45,782 bases of DNA from an uncultured Lachnospiraceae bacterium (GCA_905201915.1 CAJKQE010000009.1:1-45782); one strand, 5' to 3'; shown: positions 1 to 9,190, numbered from the stretch's first letter. Notes: generated from the letters alone by a model not told the origin. Made by a program: numbers and translations.

Positions 1-6
1 CCCTAT

Positions 7-44
7 AAAAAATAGGGACACCCGCTTTTAACAAGTATCCCTAT
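7..44 (-). terminator. Terminator downstream of rlmD
   Basis: On the minus strand a 10-bp stem (plus-strand arms 12-21 and 35-44, one G-U pair) with a 13-nt loop is followed by six T residues (plus-strand A run 7-12). It lies about 180 nt after the rlmD stop. Seen directly; intrinsic termination is inferred. Confidence 0.7.
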
Positions 45-224
45 AATCTATCAATGATCTGATAGCTCTCTATTCATTTTCATATTCAAGATTCTTTGTG
101 TTCCCCGTCCCGAGGTCTAACGCAACAACAACGGTTACTTTCTTCACAAGGCTCTTTTCTTTGTGATTTTCACCTATTTTTCTGAAACTGAAAAACTCTA
201 CAAAGTGCGTAAATTCAAGGATTT
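45..224 (-). other. Untranslated trailer after rlmD
   Basis: About 180 bases between the rlmD stop and its terminator hold no recognisable gene. An open frame crosses this stretch (70-291) but overlaps the conserved 3' end of rlmD in another frame and its product resembles nothing I know. A short inverted repeat, CTATCA/TGATAG, lies near 55-72. Confidence 0.4.
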
Positions 225-1592
225 CTACATATTCTTCCTTTGTAGCAACACCACAGCCTCCACGTGCACACTTCCCGGAAACATATCGCACACAGCCACC
301 TTCTCCACCTGATATTCCTTCTCACACAGCACTTTCAAATCCCTCGCCAATGTAGCCGAGTCACAGCTTACATACACAATTCTCTCCGGTTTCATAGACA
401 ACATGGTTTCAATCAGAGCTCCGTCACAACCTTTTCTTGGAGGGTCCACTACAATTACATCTGCATATACACCATCTTCTTTATATTTTGCAGGCAAAAC
501 TTCTTCTGCCTTACCCACAAAAAATTCCGCATTGTCAATGCCGTTAATCTCTGCATTTTTTCTTGCATCTTCAATAGCTGCCGGAACGATTTCCACACCA
601 TAAACTTTTTGTGCCTTCTGTGCCAGAAACAGAGAAATCGTTCCAATCCCGCAATATAAATCCCAGACAATTTCTTTTCCTGTAAGACCTGCGTATTCCA
701 GTGCTGTCCCATAAAGTTTTTCTGTCTGCACAGGATTTACCTGATAAAATGAAAGAGGAGAAATCTGATATTTTACCTCTCCAATATAGTCTGTAATATA
801 CTCTTTCCCCCATAAAGGTAAAATTTCATTTCCTAAAATCACATTGTTTCGCTTTGTATTTACATTTAAAGTAATGCTTGTCATTCCGGAAATATCTTTC
901 AGTTTCTCTACCAGTCCTGCCGCATTTGGAATTTTCCTTCCATTTATAATAATACAAACCATAATTTCCTTTGTTTTAAATCCATACCGGATTAAAATAT
1001 GGCGAACAAGCCCTTTACCGGTAACTTCATCATAAGGCTCAACATGATTTTCTCTCATGTAATCCAGCACTGCATTTAAAATTTCTTCGTTTACCTCAAC
1101 TCCCAAATAACAGTTAGTATTCGGAATAATCGAGTGTGTCCTTCCTGCATAAAATCCTGTAATCAGATTTCCTTCCTTATCTTTCCCTACCGGAAACTGT
1201 GCCTTGTTTCGATAGCGCCATGGATTTTCCATTCCTATTACTTTTTCGACTGGAATATCAGAAAATCCGCCTATCCTCTCCAGATTTCCTACCACTTTAT
1301 TTTTCTTAAATTCCAACTGTTTTTCATAAGTTAAAAACTGTAACTGGCAGCCTCCACAGGCTCTTGCCACAGAACATTTCGGCTCTGTTCTGTCTTTGGA
1401 AGCCTCTAACACACGTACAAGCCTTGCATACCCATAATTTTTCTTCATTTTCATAATTTTAGCTTCTACCACATCGCCAATTACTGTGTCTTTAATAAAC
1501 AGAGTATAACCCTCTGCCTTTCCAATTCCTTCGCCGTCATGCCCCATATCTTCGATTTTTACTGTTACCAAATCATTCTTTTTAAATTCCAT
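225..1592 (-). CDS. rlmD: 23S rRNA (uracil-5-)-methyltransferase RlmD/RlmCD
   Basis: SAM-dependent enzyme making 5-methyluridine in 23S rRNA. The 455-aa product has an N-terminal TRAM-type RNA-binding domain (about 1-60), a Cys cluster for a [4Fe-4S] site (CSVARACGGC plus a later Cys in NTNCYLG), the Rossmann SAM motif DLYCGIGT, VDPPRKG, and the catalytic-Cys motif YVSCDSATLARDL near the C-terminus. The open frame extends 50 codons upstream, but those residues cross a hairpin; the ATG at 1592 is preceded by GGAGAG at good spacing and gives the family N-terminus. B. subtilis RlmCD has nearly the same length. Last gene of the htrA-yhaM-rlmD run. Whether it modifies one or two uridines cannot be told from sequence. 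Confidence 0.93.
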   Translation of the reverse strand: MEFKKNDLVTVKIEDMGHDGEGIGKAEGYTLFIKDTVIGDVVEAKIMKMKKNYGYARLVRVLEASKDRTEPKCSVARACGGCQLQFLTYEKQLEFKKNKVVGNLERIGGFSDIPVEKVIGMENPWRYRNKAQFPVGKDKEGNLITGFYAGRTHSIIPNTNCYLGVEVNEEILNAVLDYMRENHVEPYDEVTGKGLVRHILIRYGFKTKEIMVCIIINGRKIPNAAGLVEKLKDISGMTSITLNVNTKRNNVILGNEILPLWGKEYITDYIGEVKYQISPLSFYQVNPVQTEKLYGTALEYAGLTGKEIVWDLYCGIGTISLFLAQKAQKVYGVEIVPAAIEDARKNAEINGIDNAEFFVGKAEEVLPAKYKEDGVYADVIVVDPPRKGCDGALIETMLSMKPERIVYVSCDSATLARDLKVLCEKEYQVEKVAVCDMFPGSVHVEAVVLLQRKNM

Positions 1593-1605
1593 AAACTCTC
1601 CTATC

Positions 1606-1650
1606 TGAAAAGAAGGAGTTGCTGCATGAAAAACTCCATGCAACAGCTCC
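1606..1650 (-). terminator. Terminator/attenuator hairpin between yhaM and rlmD
   Basis: Inverted repeat with arms 1615-1628 and 1637-1650 (14 positions, one mismatch, one wobble), followed on the minus strand by TTCTTTTC. It starts 10 nt after the yhaM stop and ends 22 nt before the rlmD ATG, leaving no room for a separate rlmD promoter. Partial read-through, RNA processing, or a promoter inside yhaM must feed rlmD. Confidence 0.7.
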
Positions 1651-1659
1651 GCTTTAAAA

Positions 1660-2607
1660 TTACTCGCAACTTGATTTTCTAAAATTAGACTCGAACAACC
1701 GATTATATCCCAGCCATTCCTTCTGGTTTGGCGCTGCTGCAAAAATTTCTGTCAAAGTTTCCATTTTTGCGTCTGTATTATCTGCCATATTAAGAGCAAC
1801 TGCTTCTGCAAGTGCCGGTTTTTTCGGTGATCCGTATTCCAGTTCTCCATGATGTGCCAAAATACAATGTTTTAATTCACTTTCCATTTTATACGGAAAA
1901 TTAGGAATTTCCTTTGCCTTATCATGAATCATCTCTGCACCAATCATAATATGCCCTAAAAGCTGTCCGTCATCTGTATAATCATTCATAGGAAAAGCGC
2001 TGAGTTCTTTTGTCTTTCCGATATCATGAAGAAGAGCTGCCGTAATGAGCAAATCTTTATTTAAAATACTATAAGTTCCGCAATAGTAAAGACACAGCTT
2101 TGCCACGCTGACGGTATGCTCCAAAAGTCCGCCTATAAAACCGTGATGGACACTTTTCGCTGCCGAATTTCCTTTAAATGTTTTCACAAATGCTGCGTCC
2201 TCCTTAAAAAATGCCAAAAGCAACTGATGAAAATATGGATTTTTTACCTGATTGATAATTCCCAAAAGCTCCTGATACATTGTTTCAATATTTTTACTGC
2301 TCACAGGAAGATAATTTCCCGGTTCATATTCTCCCTCAGAAGCTTTTCTGACTCTTTTAATGCTTACCTGAAGATTTCCCTGAAAGCAGGTAACATCTCC
2401 CACTACATCAATATAATCCAAAGCATCAAACTCATCAATTCCAAGAGAATTTGGCTCCCAGATTTTTGCATCAATCGTTCCTGTCTTATCCTGTAAAATC
2501 ACATTTTCATAAGATTTTCCATTCTTTGTCACTGCTGCCTGTTTATGTTTGCATAAATAAATCCCTGAAAGTTTTTCTCCTTCATGAAGTTCGCTGATAA
2601 ATCTCAT
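1660..2607 (-). CDS. yhaM: 3'-5' exoribonuclease YhaM
   Basis: A 315-aa protein with the YhaM layout: N-terminal OB-fold nucleic-acid-binding region (about 1-90, with KIWEPNS and DVVGDVTCFQGNLQ) and a C-terminal metal-dependent HD phosphohydrolase domain (HHGFIGGLLEHTVSVAKLC, then LLHDIGKT, then HHGELEYGSPKKP). The length equals that of the B. subtilis protein (about 314 aa). YhaM trims RNA, and also DNA, from the 3' end in the cytoplasm. The gene starts 13 nt after the htrA-like gene and is probably co-transcribed with it; a hairpin follows the stop. Confidence 0.93.
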   Translation of the reverse strand: MRFISELHEGEKLSGIYLCKHKQAAVTKNGKSYENVILQDKTGTIDAKIWEPNSLGIDEFDALDYIDVVGDVTCFQGNLQVSIKRVRKASEGEYEPGNYLPVSSKNIETMYQELLGIINQVKNPYFHQLLLAFFKEDAAFVKTFKGNSAAKSVHHGFIGGLLEHTVSVAKLCLYYCGTYSILNKDLLITAALLHDIGKTKELSAFPMNDYTDDGQLLGHIMIGAEMIHDKAKEIPNFPYKMESELKHCILAHHGELEYGSPKKPALAEAVALNMADNTDAKMETLTEIFAAAPNQKEWLGYNRLFESNFRKSSCE

Positions 2608-2620
2608 TTTCCTATCCTTC

Positions 2621-3907
2621 CTATCTCGCCTGCAGCGTCACATCAAAGTCCACTTCTACATATCCCTCTGTTCCCTGACGCATGGCTTTTACTTTAATTG
2701 TCTGTCCTGCTTTACAGAATTTCAGCTGATGCCGGTAACCTTTTACAGTTTCTATTTTTTCACCATTCAGCTCTATAATTACATCGCCATTTTGAATTCC
2801 CACCTGCATTGCCGGAGAATCTACCTCTACCTGTTCTACAAAAACACCAATCGGTATCCCTTTCTTTTCAGAAATATCCTTGGTAATACTTTTACCTGTG
2901 ATGCCCAAATAAACAATATCTTTTGTTTCATCGGACAAAATCTGTATCATCTCTTTTACTTCCGAAACGCCAAGTCCGGTTACAAGATTTTGCGTATCTT
3001 CTCTGGCAAAAGACTGCGCAATCAAACCAATCACTTCGCCTTCTAAATTCAACAAAACGCCGCTTCCCAGACTGCTGCCTGCAATATCTGTAGTCAAAAT
3101 ACTATATTCTGCATCTGTTTTTGATATAGTATTACAGGTTGATGTAATAATTCCATATCCAACAGAGTCACTATACCCCATAGGGCTTCCAATTGCAAGA
3201 ACAGGTTTGCCTTGTTCTACTGCATAGGACTCTCCCAATGGTGCTATAGTAATTACTTCTTTTGTCTCAGCTGAAATCCCTGCTTTGGGAACTTTTAAAA
3301 TAGCAAATCCTGTATTGGTATCACCTTTTAAAAATCTGGCATCTGTAACTGTCCCATCATAAAACACAACCTGTATTCTGTCTACGTTTTCTACAATTCT
3401 GTATTCTGTCAGTACAAAAAGCTCCTGTCCACTTTCTGCCACCAGCAAACCTGAAATTTCACTTTCATAAGGTGTCTGAAACCATTCTTCATCATTTTTA
3501 CTTCCTCTTACTCTTACCATAGATTTTTTAGCTTCTTGGGCAGTGGCAAAAACGTCTGCAAACAATTTCTGATACTTCTCTGGTGTAAGTTCTTCTTCTG
3601 CAGCCGGTTGCGAACCAGCTTCGGAGTTTTGTTCTTCTGGTATATTATTTTTTGTGTTTTCCTCGCTGTTCTCTGTATCAGATGGAAACTGTATTTGTGA
3701 CTGTTCTTGTTTTCCCTCTATGTTTTTTCTAATTTCCGGGGCTGCCAATAATAAAACTGCCGATGCTGCCAGTCCAAAAAGTCCCCCGGATGCCAAAATC
3801 CTAAGAATATGTTTCATTATTTTCTTTTTATCAATGGGTTTTTCTTTGATCGTTTCTTTTAGAAATTCATAAGATTTTTCATTTTTCTTTTGCTCCATGT
3901 CACTCAC
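2621..3907 (-). CDS. Membrane-anchored HtrA/S1C-like protein with PDZ domain, catalytic triad lost
   Basis: The 428-aa product has a basic cytoplasmic N-terminus, one membrane segment (about 33-56), an acidic Glu/Asn/Ser-rich linker (about 60-110), an HtrA trypsin-like fold (about 115-325) and one PDZ domain (about 332-425). The fold is clear (VLTEYRIVEN, GEVIGLIAQ, GLGVS), but the positions that should be catalytic read Arg170 (HtrA His, in NNHV), Gly200 (HtrA Asp, in SDIAL) and a GSSLGSG segment at 277-283 in place of GNSGG. I infer a non-proteolytic, probably substrate-binding or regulatory, surface protein. First gene of a run with yhaM and rlmD; no RBS problem seen. An active protease with unusual residues is less likely. 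Confidence 0.8.
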   Translation of the reverse strand: MSDMEQKKNEKSYEFLKETIKEKPIDKKKIMKHILRILASGGLFGLAASAVLLLAAPEIRKNIEGKQEQSQIQFPSDTENSEENTKNNIPEEQNSEAGSQPAAEEELTPEKYQKLFADVFATAQEAKKSMVRVRGSKNDEEWFQTPYESEISGLLVAESGQELFVLTEYRIVENVDRIQVVFYDGTVTDARFLKGDTNTGFAILKVPKAGISAETKEVITIAPLGESYAVEQGKPVLAIGSPMGYSDSVGYGIITSTCNTISKTDAEYSILTTDIAGSSLGSGVLLNLEGEVIGLIAQSFAREDTQNLVTGLGVSEVKEMIQILSDETKDIVYLGITGKSITKDISEKKGIPIGVFVEQVEVDSPAMQVGIQNGDVIIELNGEKIETVKGYRHQLKFCKAGQTIKVKAMRQGTEGYVEVDFDVTLQAR

Positions 3908-3927
3908 TCCACATAAAACTATATTTT

Positions 3928-3956
3928 ATTATAACAAAAGTTTATGAACTTTTCAT
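3928..3956 (-). promoter_or_regulatory. Putative promoter of the htrA-like/yhaM/rlmD run
   Basis: A perfect -10 (TATAAT on the minus strand, plus coordinates 3928-3933) lies 20 nt upstream of the ATG. The -35 region (about 3950-3956) is weak (TGAAAA at 16-bp spacing). Confidence 0.45.
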
Positions 3957-4037
3957 GAAGATTACACAAAAAATTCTAATACTGTCCCTTTTCTTTCTTC
4001 TTATTTTAATGTAAAATAGGACATAACTTCCTATTTT

Positions 4038-4067
4038 TTCTAATAGAGATGTTTTATCAACTATAAT
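4038..4067 (+). promoter_or_regulatory. Putative mutS2 promoter
   Basis: TATAAT at 4062-4067 with TTCTAA at 4038-4043 (18-bp spacer), about 24 nt before the start codon. A second weaker -10-like TAAAAT lies at 4012-4017. Confidence 0.4.
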
Positions 4068-4090
4068 GGAATTTAAATAAGGTGATTTTT

Positions 4091-6469
4091 ATGAATGAAA
4101 AAGCTTTAAAAACTTTAGAATATAGTAAAATTATTCAAATGCTGGAAAACTTTGCCACATCTTCCTGTGGAAAAGATTTGTGCCGAAGTCTTATCCCTTT
4201 GGATAATTTAAATGAAATTGAAATTATGCAGCAAGAAACTGCTGATGCATTAGCAAGAATTTATCAAAAGGGTTCTCTTTCCTTTGGGGGAGTAAAAGAT
4301 ATCAGAGGTTCCTTAAAACGTCTGGAAATCGGCAGTACCTTAGGAACAGGGGAGCTTTTATCCCTTTGCAGCCTTTTGGAAAATACCAATCGTGCCAAAG
4401 CCTATGCAAGACGGGAAAACGCAGAAGAAAATCAGGACTCCTTAGACAGCATGTTTGAAATTCTTCAGCCTCTGACACCACTGGCTTTGGAAATCCGCCG
4501 CTGTATTTTGTCAGAAGAAGAAATTGCAGATGATGCCAGCGCCGGCTTAAAGCAAATCCGCCGTTCTATGAAGAATACCAATGATAAAATTCACAGTCAG
4601 CTATCTTCTTATGTCAGTGGTTCTGCCAGAACTTATTTACAAGATGCTGTTGTTACCATGCGAAACGGTCGCTACTGTATTCCTGTAAAAGCAGAGCACA
4701 AAGGACAAGTTCCCGGTATGATTCACGACCAGTCTTCTACAGGCTCCACTGTTTTTGTAGAACCTATGGCTATTGTAAAGCTAAATAATGATTTAAGAGA
4801 ATTGGAAGTAAAGGAACAGGCTGAAATTGAAATTATTCTTTCTAATCTAAGCCAATATGCCGCTGAAAATCTGGAAGCTATTGAAGATAATTTAAAAGTC
4901 ATGACACAGCTTGACTTTATTTTTGCCAGAGCTCTTTTGGCAAAAGCACAGAATGCTACAGAGCCACGCTTTAACACAAACGGAATTATTGATTTAAAGA
5001 AAGCTCGCCATCCTCTGATTGACAAGCACAAAGTCGTGCCTATTGATGTTCGTCTGGGCGAAGATTTTGATCTTCTTGTTGTAACAGGTCCTAATACCGG
5101 CGGTAAAACTGTTTCCTTAAAAACAATCGGTCTTTTAACTCTCATGGGACAGTCAGGACTTCATATTCCTGCTTTTGACAATTCACGACTCAGCATTTTT
5201 AAAGAAGTTTACGCTGATATCGGTGATGAACAAAGTATTGAACAGTCTCTCAGTACCTTTTCTTCTCACATGACAAATGTAGTACGTTTTATTGAAAAAG
5301 CAGACCGTGACTCCCTGGTTCTCTTTGATGAGTTAGGTGCAGGAACAGACCCTACCGAAGGCGCTGCGCTTGCCATTGCTATTTTATCTCATCTTCATGC
5401 ACAGGGAATACGCACTATGGCAACCACTCACTACAGTGAGTTAAAAGTATATGCACTCTCTACTCATGGAGTTGAAAATGCTTCCTGTGAATTTGACGTA
5501 GAAACTCTGCGTCCTACTTATCGTCTGCTTATCGGTATTCCGGGAAAAAGTAACGCTTTTGCAATTTCCGGAAAGCTTGGACTGCCTTCCTATATTATCG
5601 ACAAAGCGAAAGAGCAAATCAGTCAGGAAGATGAGTCCTTTGAAGATGTTCTATCAACTTTGGAGCAAAGCCGAAAAACCATCGAAGCCGAAGAAGCCGA
5701 AATTGCCCGTTATAAAACAGAAATTGAAAGTCTGAAAAAACAATTAGAAGAAAAACAGGATAAACTTGAGCAGCGAAAAGAACGTATTCTTCGTGATGCC
5801 AATGAAGAAGCACATCGTATTTTGCGAGAGGCAAAAGAATATGCAGACCAAACCATGAAAATTTTCAACAAAGCCGGAAAAGAGTCTATGTCTGCAAAAG
5901 AATTAGAGCAAAAACGTTCTGAACTTCGTAAAAAAATGGATCAGACAGGCAAAAAAATGGCTCTTAAAACACCAGAAAAGAAAAAGTCTACACTTACTGC
6001 CAAGGATATTTCTCTGGGAGATGCAGTAAAAGTATTAAGTCTGAATGTTAAAGGAACCATAAGCTCTAAACCGGATGCAAAAGGAATGGTTTTTGTACAA
6101 ATGGGAATTCTTCGTTCCAAAGTACATTTATCAGATTTGCAATTAATTGATGAACCGGTTATTACCGCACCATCATTACAGCGTACCGGTGCAGGTAAAA
6201 TACGAATGAGCAAATCTGCTTCTATCCGCACAGAAATCAACCTTCTGGGAAAAACCGTAGACGAGGCTATTGCAGAATTAGATAAATATTTAGATGACGC
6301 CTATCTGGCTCATTTAAACAGTGTCCGTGTTGTTCACGGAAAAGGTACCGGTGCACTTCGAAAAGGCGTGCATAACTATTTAAAACGCTTAAAGTATGTA
6401 AAAGATTTTCATCTGGCAGAATTCGGTGAAGGTGATGCCGGTGTTACAATTGTAGAATTCAAAAAATAA
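4091..6469 (+). CDS. mutS2: MutS2 family ATPase/Smr endonuclease
   Basis: The 792-aa protein has the MutS core and lever region (about 1-310), a MutS ATPase with Walker A GPNTGGKT (333-340) and Walker B LVLFDE with GAGTDPTEG (409-424), a long coiled-coil segment (about 510-600), a KOW-like region, and a C-terminal Smr domain (about 716-792; LLGKTVDEA, HGKGTGALR). It lacks the mismatch-recognition N-terminus of MutS1. MutS2 proteins act on recombination intermediates and, in Bacillus, on collided ribosomes. The ATG at 4091 is chosen over an in-frame GTG three codons earlier because AAGGTG sits about 6 nt before the ATG and family members begin MNEK. A two-component system follows 12 nt downstream. 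Confidence 0.95.
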   Translation: MNEKALKTLEYSKIIQMLENFATSSCGKDLCRSLIPLDNLNEIEIMQQETADALARIYQKGSLSFGGVKDIRGSLKRLEIGSTLGTGELLSLCSLLENTNRAKAYARRENAEENQDSLDSMFEILQPLTPLALEIRRCILSEEEIADDASAGLKQIRRSMKNTNDKIHSQLSSYVSGSARTYLQDAVVTMRNGRYCIPVKAEHKGQVPGMIHDQSSTGSTVFVEPMAIVKLNNDLRELEVKEQAEIEIILSNLSQYAAENLEAIEDNLKVMTQLDFIFARALLAKAQNATEPRFNTNGIIDLKKARHPLIDKHKVVPIDVRLGEDFDLLVVTGPNTGGKTVSLKTIGLLTLMGQSGLHIPAFDNSRLSIFKEVYADIGDEQSIEQSLSTFSSHMTNVVRFIEKADRDSLVLFDELGAGTDPTEGAALAIAILSHLHAQGIRTMATTHYSELKVYALSTHGVENASCEFDVETLRPTYRLLIGIPGKSNAFAISGKLGLPSYIIDKAKEQISQEDESFEDVLSTLEQSRKTIEAEEAEIARYKTEIESLKKQLEEKQDKLEQRKERILRDANEEAHRILREAKEYADQTMKIFNKAGKESMSAKELEQKRSELRKKMDQTGKKMALKTPEKKKSTLTAKDISLGDAVKVLSLNVKGTISSKPDAKGMVFVQMGILRSKVHLSDLQLIDEPVITAPSLQRTGAGKIRMSKSASIRTEINLLGKTVDEAIAELDKYLDDAYLAHLNSVRVVHGKGTGALRKGVHNYLKRLKYVKDFHLAEFGEGDAGVTIVEFKK

Positions 6470-6481
6470 GGGGGAGTATAT

Positions 6482-7186
6482 ATGGTAACTAAACAGAAAA
6501 TTCTTATCGTAGACGATGATAATAATATTGCTGAATTGATTTCTCTGTATCTGACAAAAGAATGTTTTGATACCCATATCGTCAATGATGGAGAAGCAGC
6601 TTTAAATGCTTTCTCCTCCTTTGCCCCAAATCTCATCTTACTTGACTTAATGCTTCCGGGCATGGACGGTTATCAAGTATGCAGAGAGATACGGCAAAAA
6701 TCTAATGTCCCCATTATCATGCTTTCCGCCAAAGGAGAAATCTTTGACAAAGTATTAGGTTTGGAACTGGGTGCAGACGACTATATCATTAAACCTTTTG
6801 ACTCTAAAGAACTAGTTGCCAGGGTAAAAGCTGTATTAAGACGCTATCAGCCAAATGTAGCTCCGGCAACACAACCTTCCGGAAAATATGTGGAATACCC
6901 TGACTTAGCAATTAACCTAACGAACTATTCTGTAATCTATTATGGAAAACAACTAGATATGCCTCCAAAGGAATTAGAGCTTCTCTATTTTCTTGCAGCT
7001 TCTCCTAATCAGGTATTTACAAGAGAACAACTTTTGGATCATATCTGGGGATATGAATACATTGGTGATACTCGTACTGTGGATGTGCATATTAAACGTC
7101 TCAGAGAAAAAATCAAAGACCACCCTTCTTGGGCGCTTTCCACCGTATGGGGAATAGGATATAAATTTGAGGTCAAAAATAAATGA
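6482..7186 (+). CDS. OmpR/PhoB-family response regulator
   Basis: 234 aa. The receiver domain (about 5-120) has the acidic pair DDD at 11-13, phospho-acceptor Asp55 (LILLDLMLPGMDG) and the conserved Lys in IIKPFDSKEL. The C-terminal winged-helix domain (about 135-232) has the OmpR signatures PPKELELLYFLA, REQLLDHIWGYEY and RTVDVHIKRLREKI. It overlaps the following kinase by 4 nt (ATGA), so the two form one two-component system; RBS GGGGGAG. Co-transcription with mutS2 is likely from the 12-nt gap, but the signal and targets are unknown. VicR/PhoP-like regulators are the nearest general type. Confidence 0.93.
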   Translation: MVTKQKILIVDDDNNIAELISLYLTKECFDTHIVNDGEAALNAFSSFAPNLILLDLMLPGMDGYQVCREIRQKSNVPIIMLSAKGEIFDKVLGLELGADDYIIKPFDSKELVARVKAVLRRYQPNVAPATQPSGKYVEYPDLAINLTNYSVIYYGKQLDMPPKELELLYFLAASPNQVFTREQLLDHIWGYEYIGDTRTVDVHIKRLREKIKDHPSWALSTVWGIGYKFEVKNK

Positions 7187-8598
7187 AAAAATTCCTTTTT
7201 GTAAAATTTATTTCTGCTATGATTGTTCTCGGTATTCTCGGATTTACTACAATTTCTCTGGTAGGAACAGATTTAGTAGAAGACCATGTAGAAAGTGTAT
7301 ACAGCGGACGTTTATATCGGGAAGCATCAAAAATAGCAGGACAACGTGCTATAAAATATTATCAAAACATAGACACCCCTACTGAGTTTTATGATTCTCT
7401 CTGTTCTTCAGTTTATGAAAAGGAAGAAATTTTACTGATTAGTCCAAAAGGAAAAGTTCTGATGGATACCTCTCAAAAATTCATTGCAGAAGACTTTCCA
7501 GAGTTAAAATCCTTTGACCCTGGAAAGTCTAGCGGTTCTTATTATCAAATAGGTGATTTTTTCGGATATTTTCAGGAAGAGCAGTTAAGTGTTATGGTTC
7601 CCGTTACCGTCAACATGCAGGTAAAAGGTTATGTTTCCATGCATTTACCGATGTCTGTTCTTTGTCATCAGAGGGATAGCCTCTTAGATACTATTCATAT
7701 TTTATTTCTATTGTTTCTGGGAATTATGATGCTTATTATCCCTATATTTTACATTATGATTAATCGTCCTCTTAAAAAAATCATACAAGGAGCAAACACG
7801 TTTGCATCTGGAAATCTCAAATACAATATTCCTTTAGATAAAGAAGATGAGCTAGGATATTTGGCAATGACTTTAAATTATATGTCTGATGAATTGGATA
7901 TGACAGGAAATTACCAACGAAAATTCATCTCCAATGTATCTCATGACTTTCGTTCTCCTCTTACTTCTATAAAAGGTTACACAGAAGCAATTTTAGATGG
8001 AACAATTCCTCCTGAAATGCAGGAAAAATATTTAAAAATTGTCGTATATGAAACAGACAGACTTTATAAACTCACACAAAGTATGCTTACATTAAATAAC
8101 CTGGATGAAAAAGGCCGTCAATTAGATTATTCTGATTTTGATATTAACCGCACAATCAAAACTACCGCAGAAGCCTTTGAAGGAATTTGTCGTGACAAAC
8201 GTATTTCCATTGAGCTCTTTCTTACGGGGCAAACACTGTTCGTTCATGCTGATATGGGACAAATTCAGCAGGTTTTATACAACCTTATTGATAATGCTAT
8301 TAAATTCAGTTCTCCTGACTCCATTATTAAAATAGAGTCTACTTTAAAGCATGAAACCGTTTTTATTTCTGTAAAAGATACGGGATGTGGAATTCCTAAA
8401 GAAAGTCTTACAAAAATTTGGGACCGATTTTACAAAATTGATTCCTCAAGGGGAAAAGACAGAAAAGGCACAGGTCTGGGGCTTGCCATTGTCAAGGAAA
8501 TTATCAACTCACATAAACAGAATATTAACGTCATCAGCACAGAAGGTGTAGGAACAGAATTTATCTTCACCCTGCAAAAGAGTGTTAGTGAAAATTAA
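7183..8598 (+). CDS. Membrane sensor histidine kinase
   Basis: 471 aa. One membrane segment at 7-28, an extracytoplasmic sensor of about 140 residues, a second membrane segment at about 170-193, a HAMP linker (about 194-245), the HisKA dimerisation/phosphoacceptor helix with His254 (VSHDFRSPLTSIKGY), and a C-terminal HATPase domain with N box (NLIDNAIKFS), G1 (DTGCGIP) and G2 (GTGLGLAI). The topology and order are those of a classical orthodox kinase. It is translationally coupled to the response regulator and its message ends in the hairpin 3 nt after the stop. No ligand can be deduced from the sensor region. Confidence 0.93.
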   Translation: MKKFLFVKFISAMIVLGILGFTTISLVGTDLVEDHVESVYSGRLYREASKIAGQRAIKYYQNIDTPTEFYDSLCSSVYEKEEILLISPKGKVLMDTSQKFIAEDFPELKSFDPGKSSGSYYQIGDFFGYFQEEQLSVMVPVTVNMQVKGYVSMHLPMSVLCHQRDSLLDTIHILFLLFLGIMMLIIPIFYIMINRPLKKIIQGANTFASGNLKYNIPLDKEDELGYLAMTLNYMSDELDMTGNYQRKFISNVSHDFRSPLTSIKGYTEAILDGTIPPEMQEKYLKIVVYETDRLYKLTQSMLTLNNLDEKGRQLDYSDFDINRTIKTTAEAFEGICRDKRISIELFLTGQTLFVHADMGQIQQVLYNLIDNAIKFSSPDSIIKIESTLKHETVFISVKDTGCGIPKESLTKIWDRFYKIDSSRGKDRKGTGLGLAIVKEIINSHKQNINVISTEGVGTEFIFTLQKSVSEN

Positions 8599-8600
8599 AG

Positions 8601-8645
8601 GAGGCTATCGCTTTTGATAATGTTCAAAGCGATAGCCTCTCTTTA
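8601..8645. terminator. Bidirectional terminator between kinase and trmL
   Basis: Perfect 14-bp inverted repeat (8601-8614 and 8626-8639) with an 11-nt loop. T-rich sequence follows on the plus strand (TCTTTATCATTTT) and a shorter T-rich run follows on the minus strand, so it can end both converging transcripts. Confidence 0.9.
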
Positions 8646-8663
8646 TCATTTTATAAAAGAAAT

Positions 8664-9164
8664 TTACTTCCATTCATATTTTGTCAAATGGCCTTCTAAC
8701 CTCATGTGATCAAAGTTATTTTGACGCAATGCCTCATACAGCACAATAGCAACGGAATTGCTTAAATTTAGAGAGCGAATATCTCCTATCATAGGAATTC
8801 GGATAGCTGTTTCCTGATTTTCCAACAAAATTTCTTCCGGAATTCCTGCACTTTCCTTACCAAACATAATGTAGCAATCTTCTTCATATTCTACATCTAC
8901 ATAAGTCTTCGGTGCTTTTGTAGTTGCCATATAAATCTTGGCACCGGGATTTTTGTCCAAAAAGTCCTGATAATTAATATATGTTGTCACATCTAAATCT
9001 TTCCAATAATCCATTCCTGCTCGTTTTATTGCTTTTTCATTTAACTGAAATCCTAAAGGCTCAATAAGATGTAATCTTGTTCCTGTTGCAACACAGGTTC
9101 TTCCTATATTACCTGTATTCGCCGGAATTTCAGGCTCAAATAATACAATGTTTAATTTTGCCAC
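8664..9164 (-). CDS. trmL: tRNA (cytidine/uridine-34-2'-O)-methyltransferase TrmL
   Basis: A 166-aa SPOUT methyltransferase that 2'-O-methylates the wobble nucleotide of certain tRNALeu species. The family N-terminus (LNIVLFEPEIPANTGNIGRTC), the central FGKESAGIPEE, and the trefoil-knot SAM motif IPMIGDIRSLNLSNSVAIVLYE are all present; the length is typical. Translation starts at GTG, with GGAGG upstream at acceptable spacing. It is the last gene of the radical-SAM/nth run, 26 nt after the AIR-synthase-like gene. Confidence 0.93.
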   Translation of the reverse strand: MAKLNIVLFEPEIPANTGNIGRTCVATGTRLHLIEPLGFQLNEKAIKRAGMDYWKDLDVTTYINYQDFLDKNPGAKIYMATTKAPKTYVDVEYEEDCYIMFGKESAGIPEEILLENQETAIRIPMIGDIRSLNLSNSVAIVLYEALRQNNFDHMRLEGHLTKYEWK

Positions 9165-9190
9165 TTTTCTTTCCTCCCAATGTCTTCCAC

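Noticed and set aside
70..291. Open frame of 73 codons overlapping the rlmD 3' end
   Set aside because: It overlaps a conserved gene in another frame, lacks an RBS, and its product has no recognisable features.
225..1742. Longer rlmD reading frame starting at 1742
   Set aside because: The extra 50 codons cross the yhaM-rlmD hairpin and overlap yhaM; the ATG at 1592 has a good RBS.
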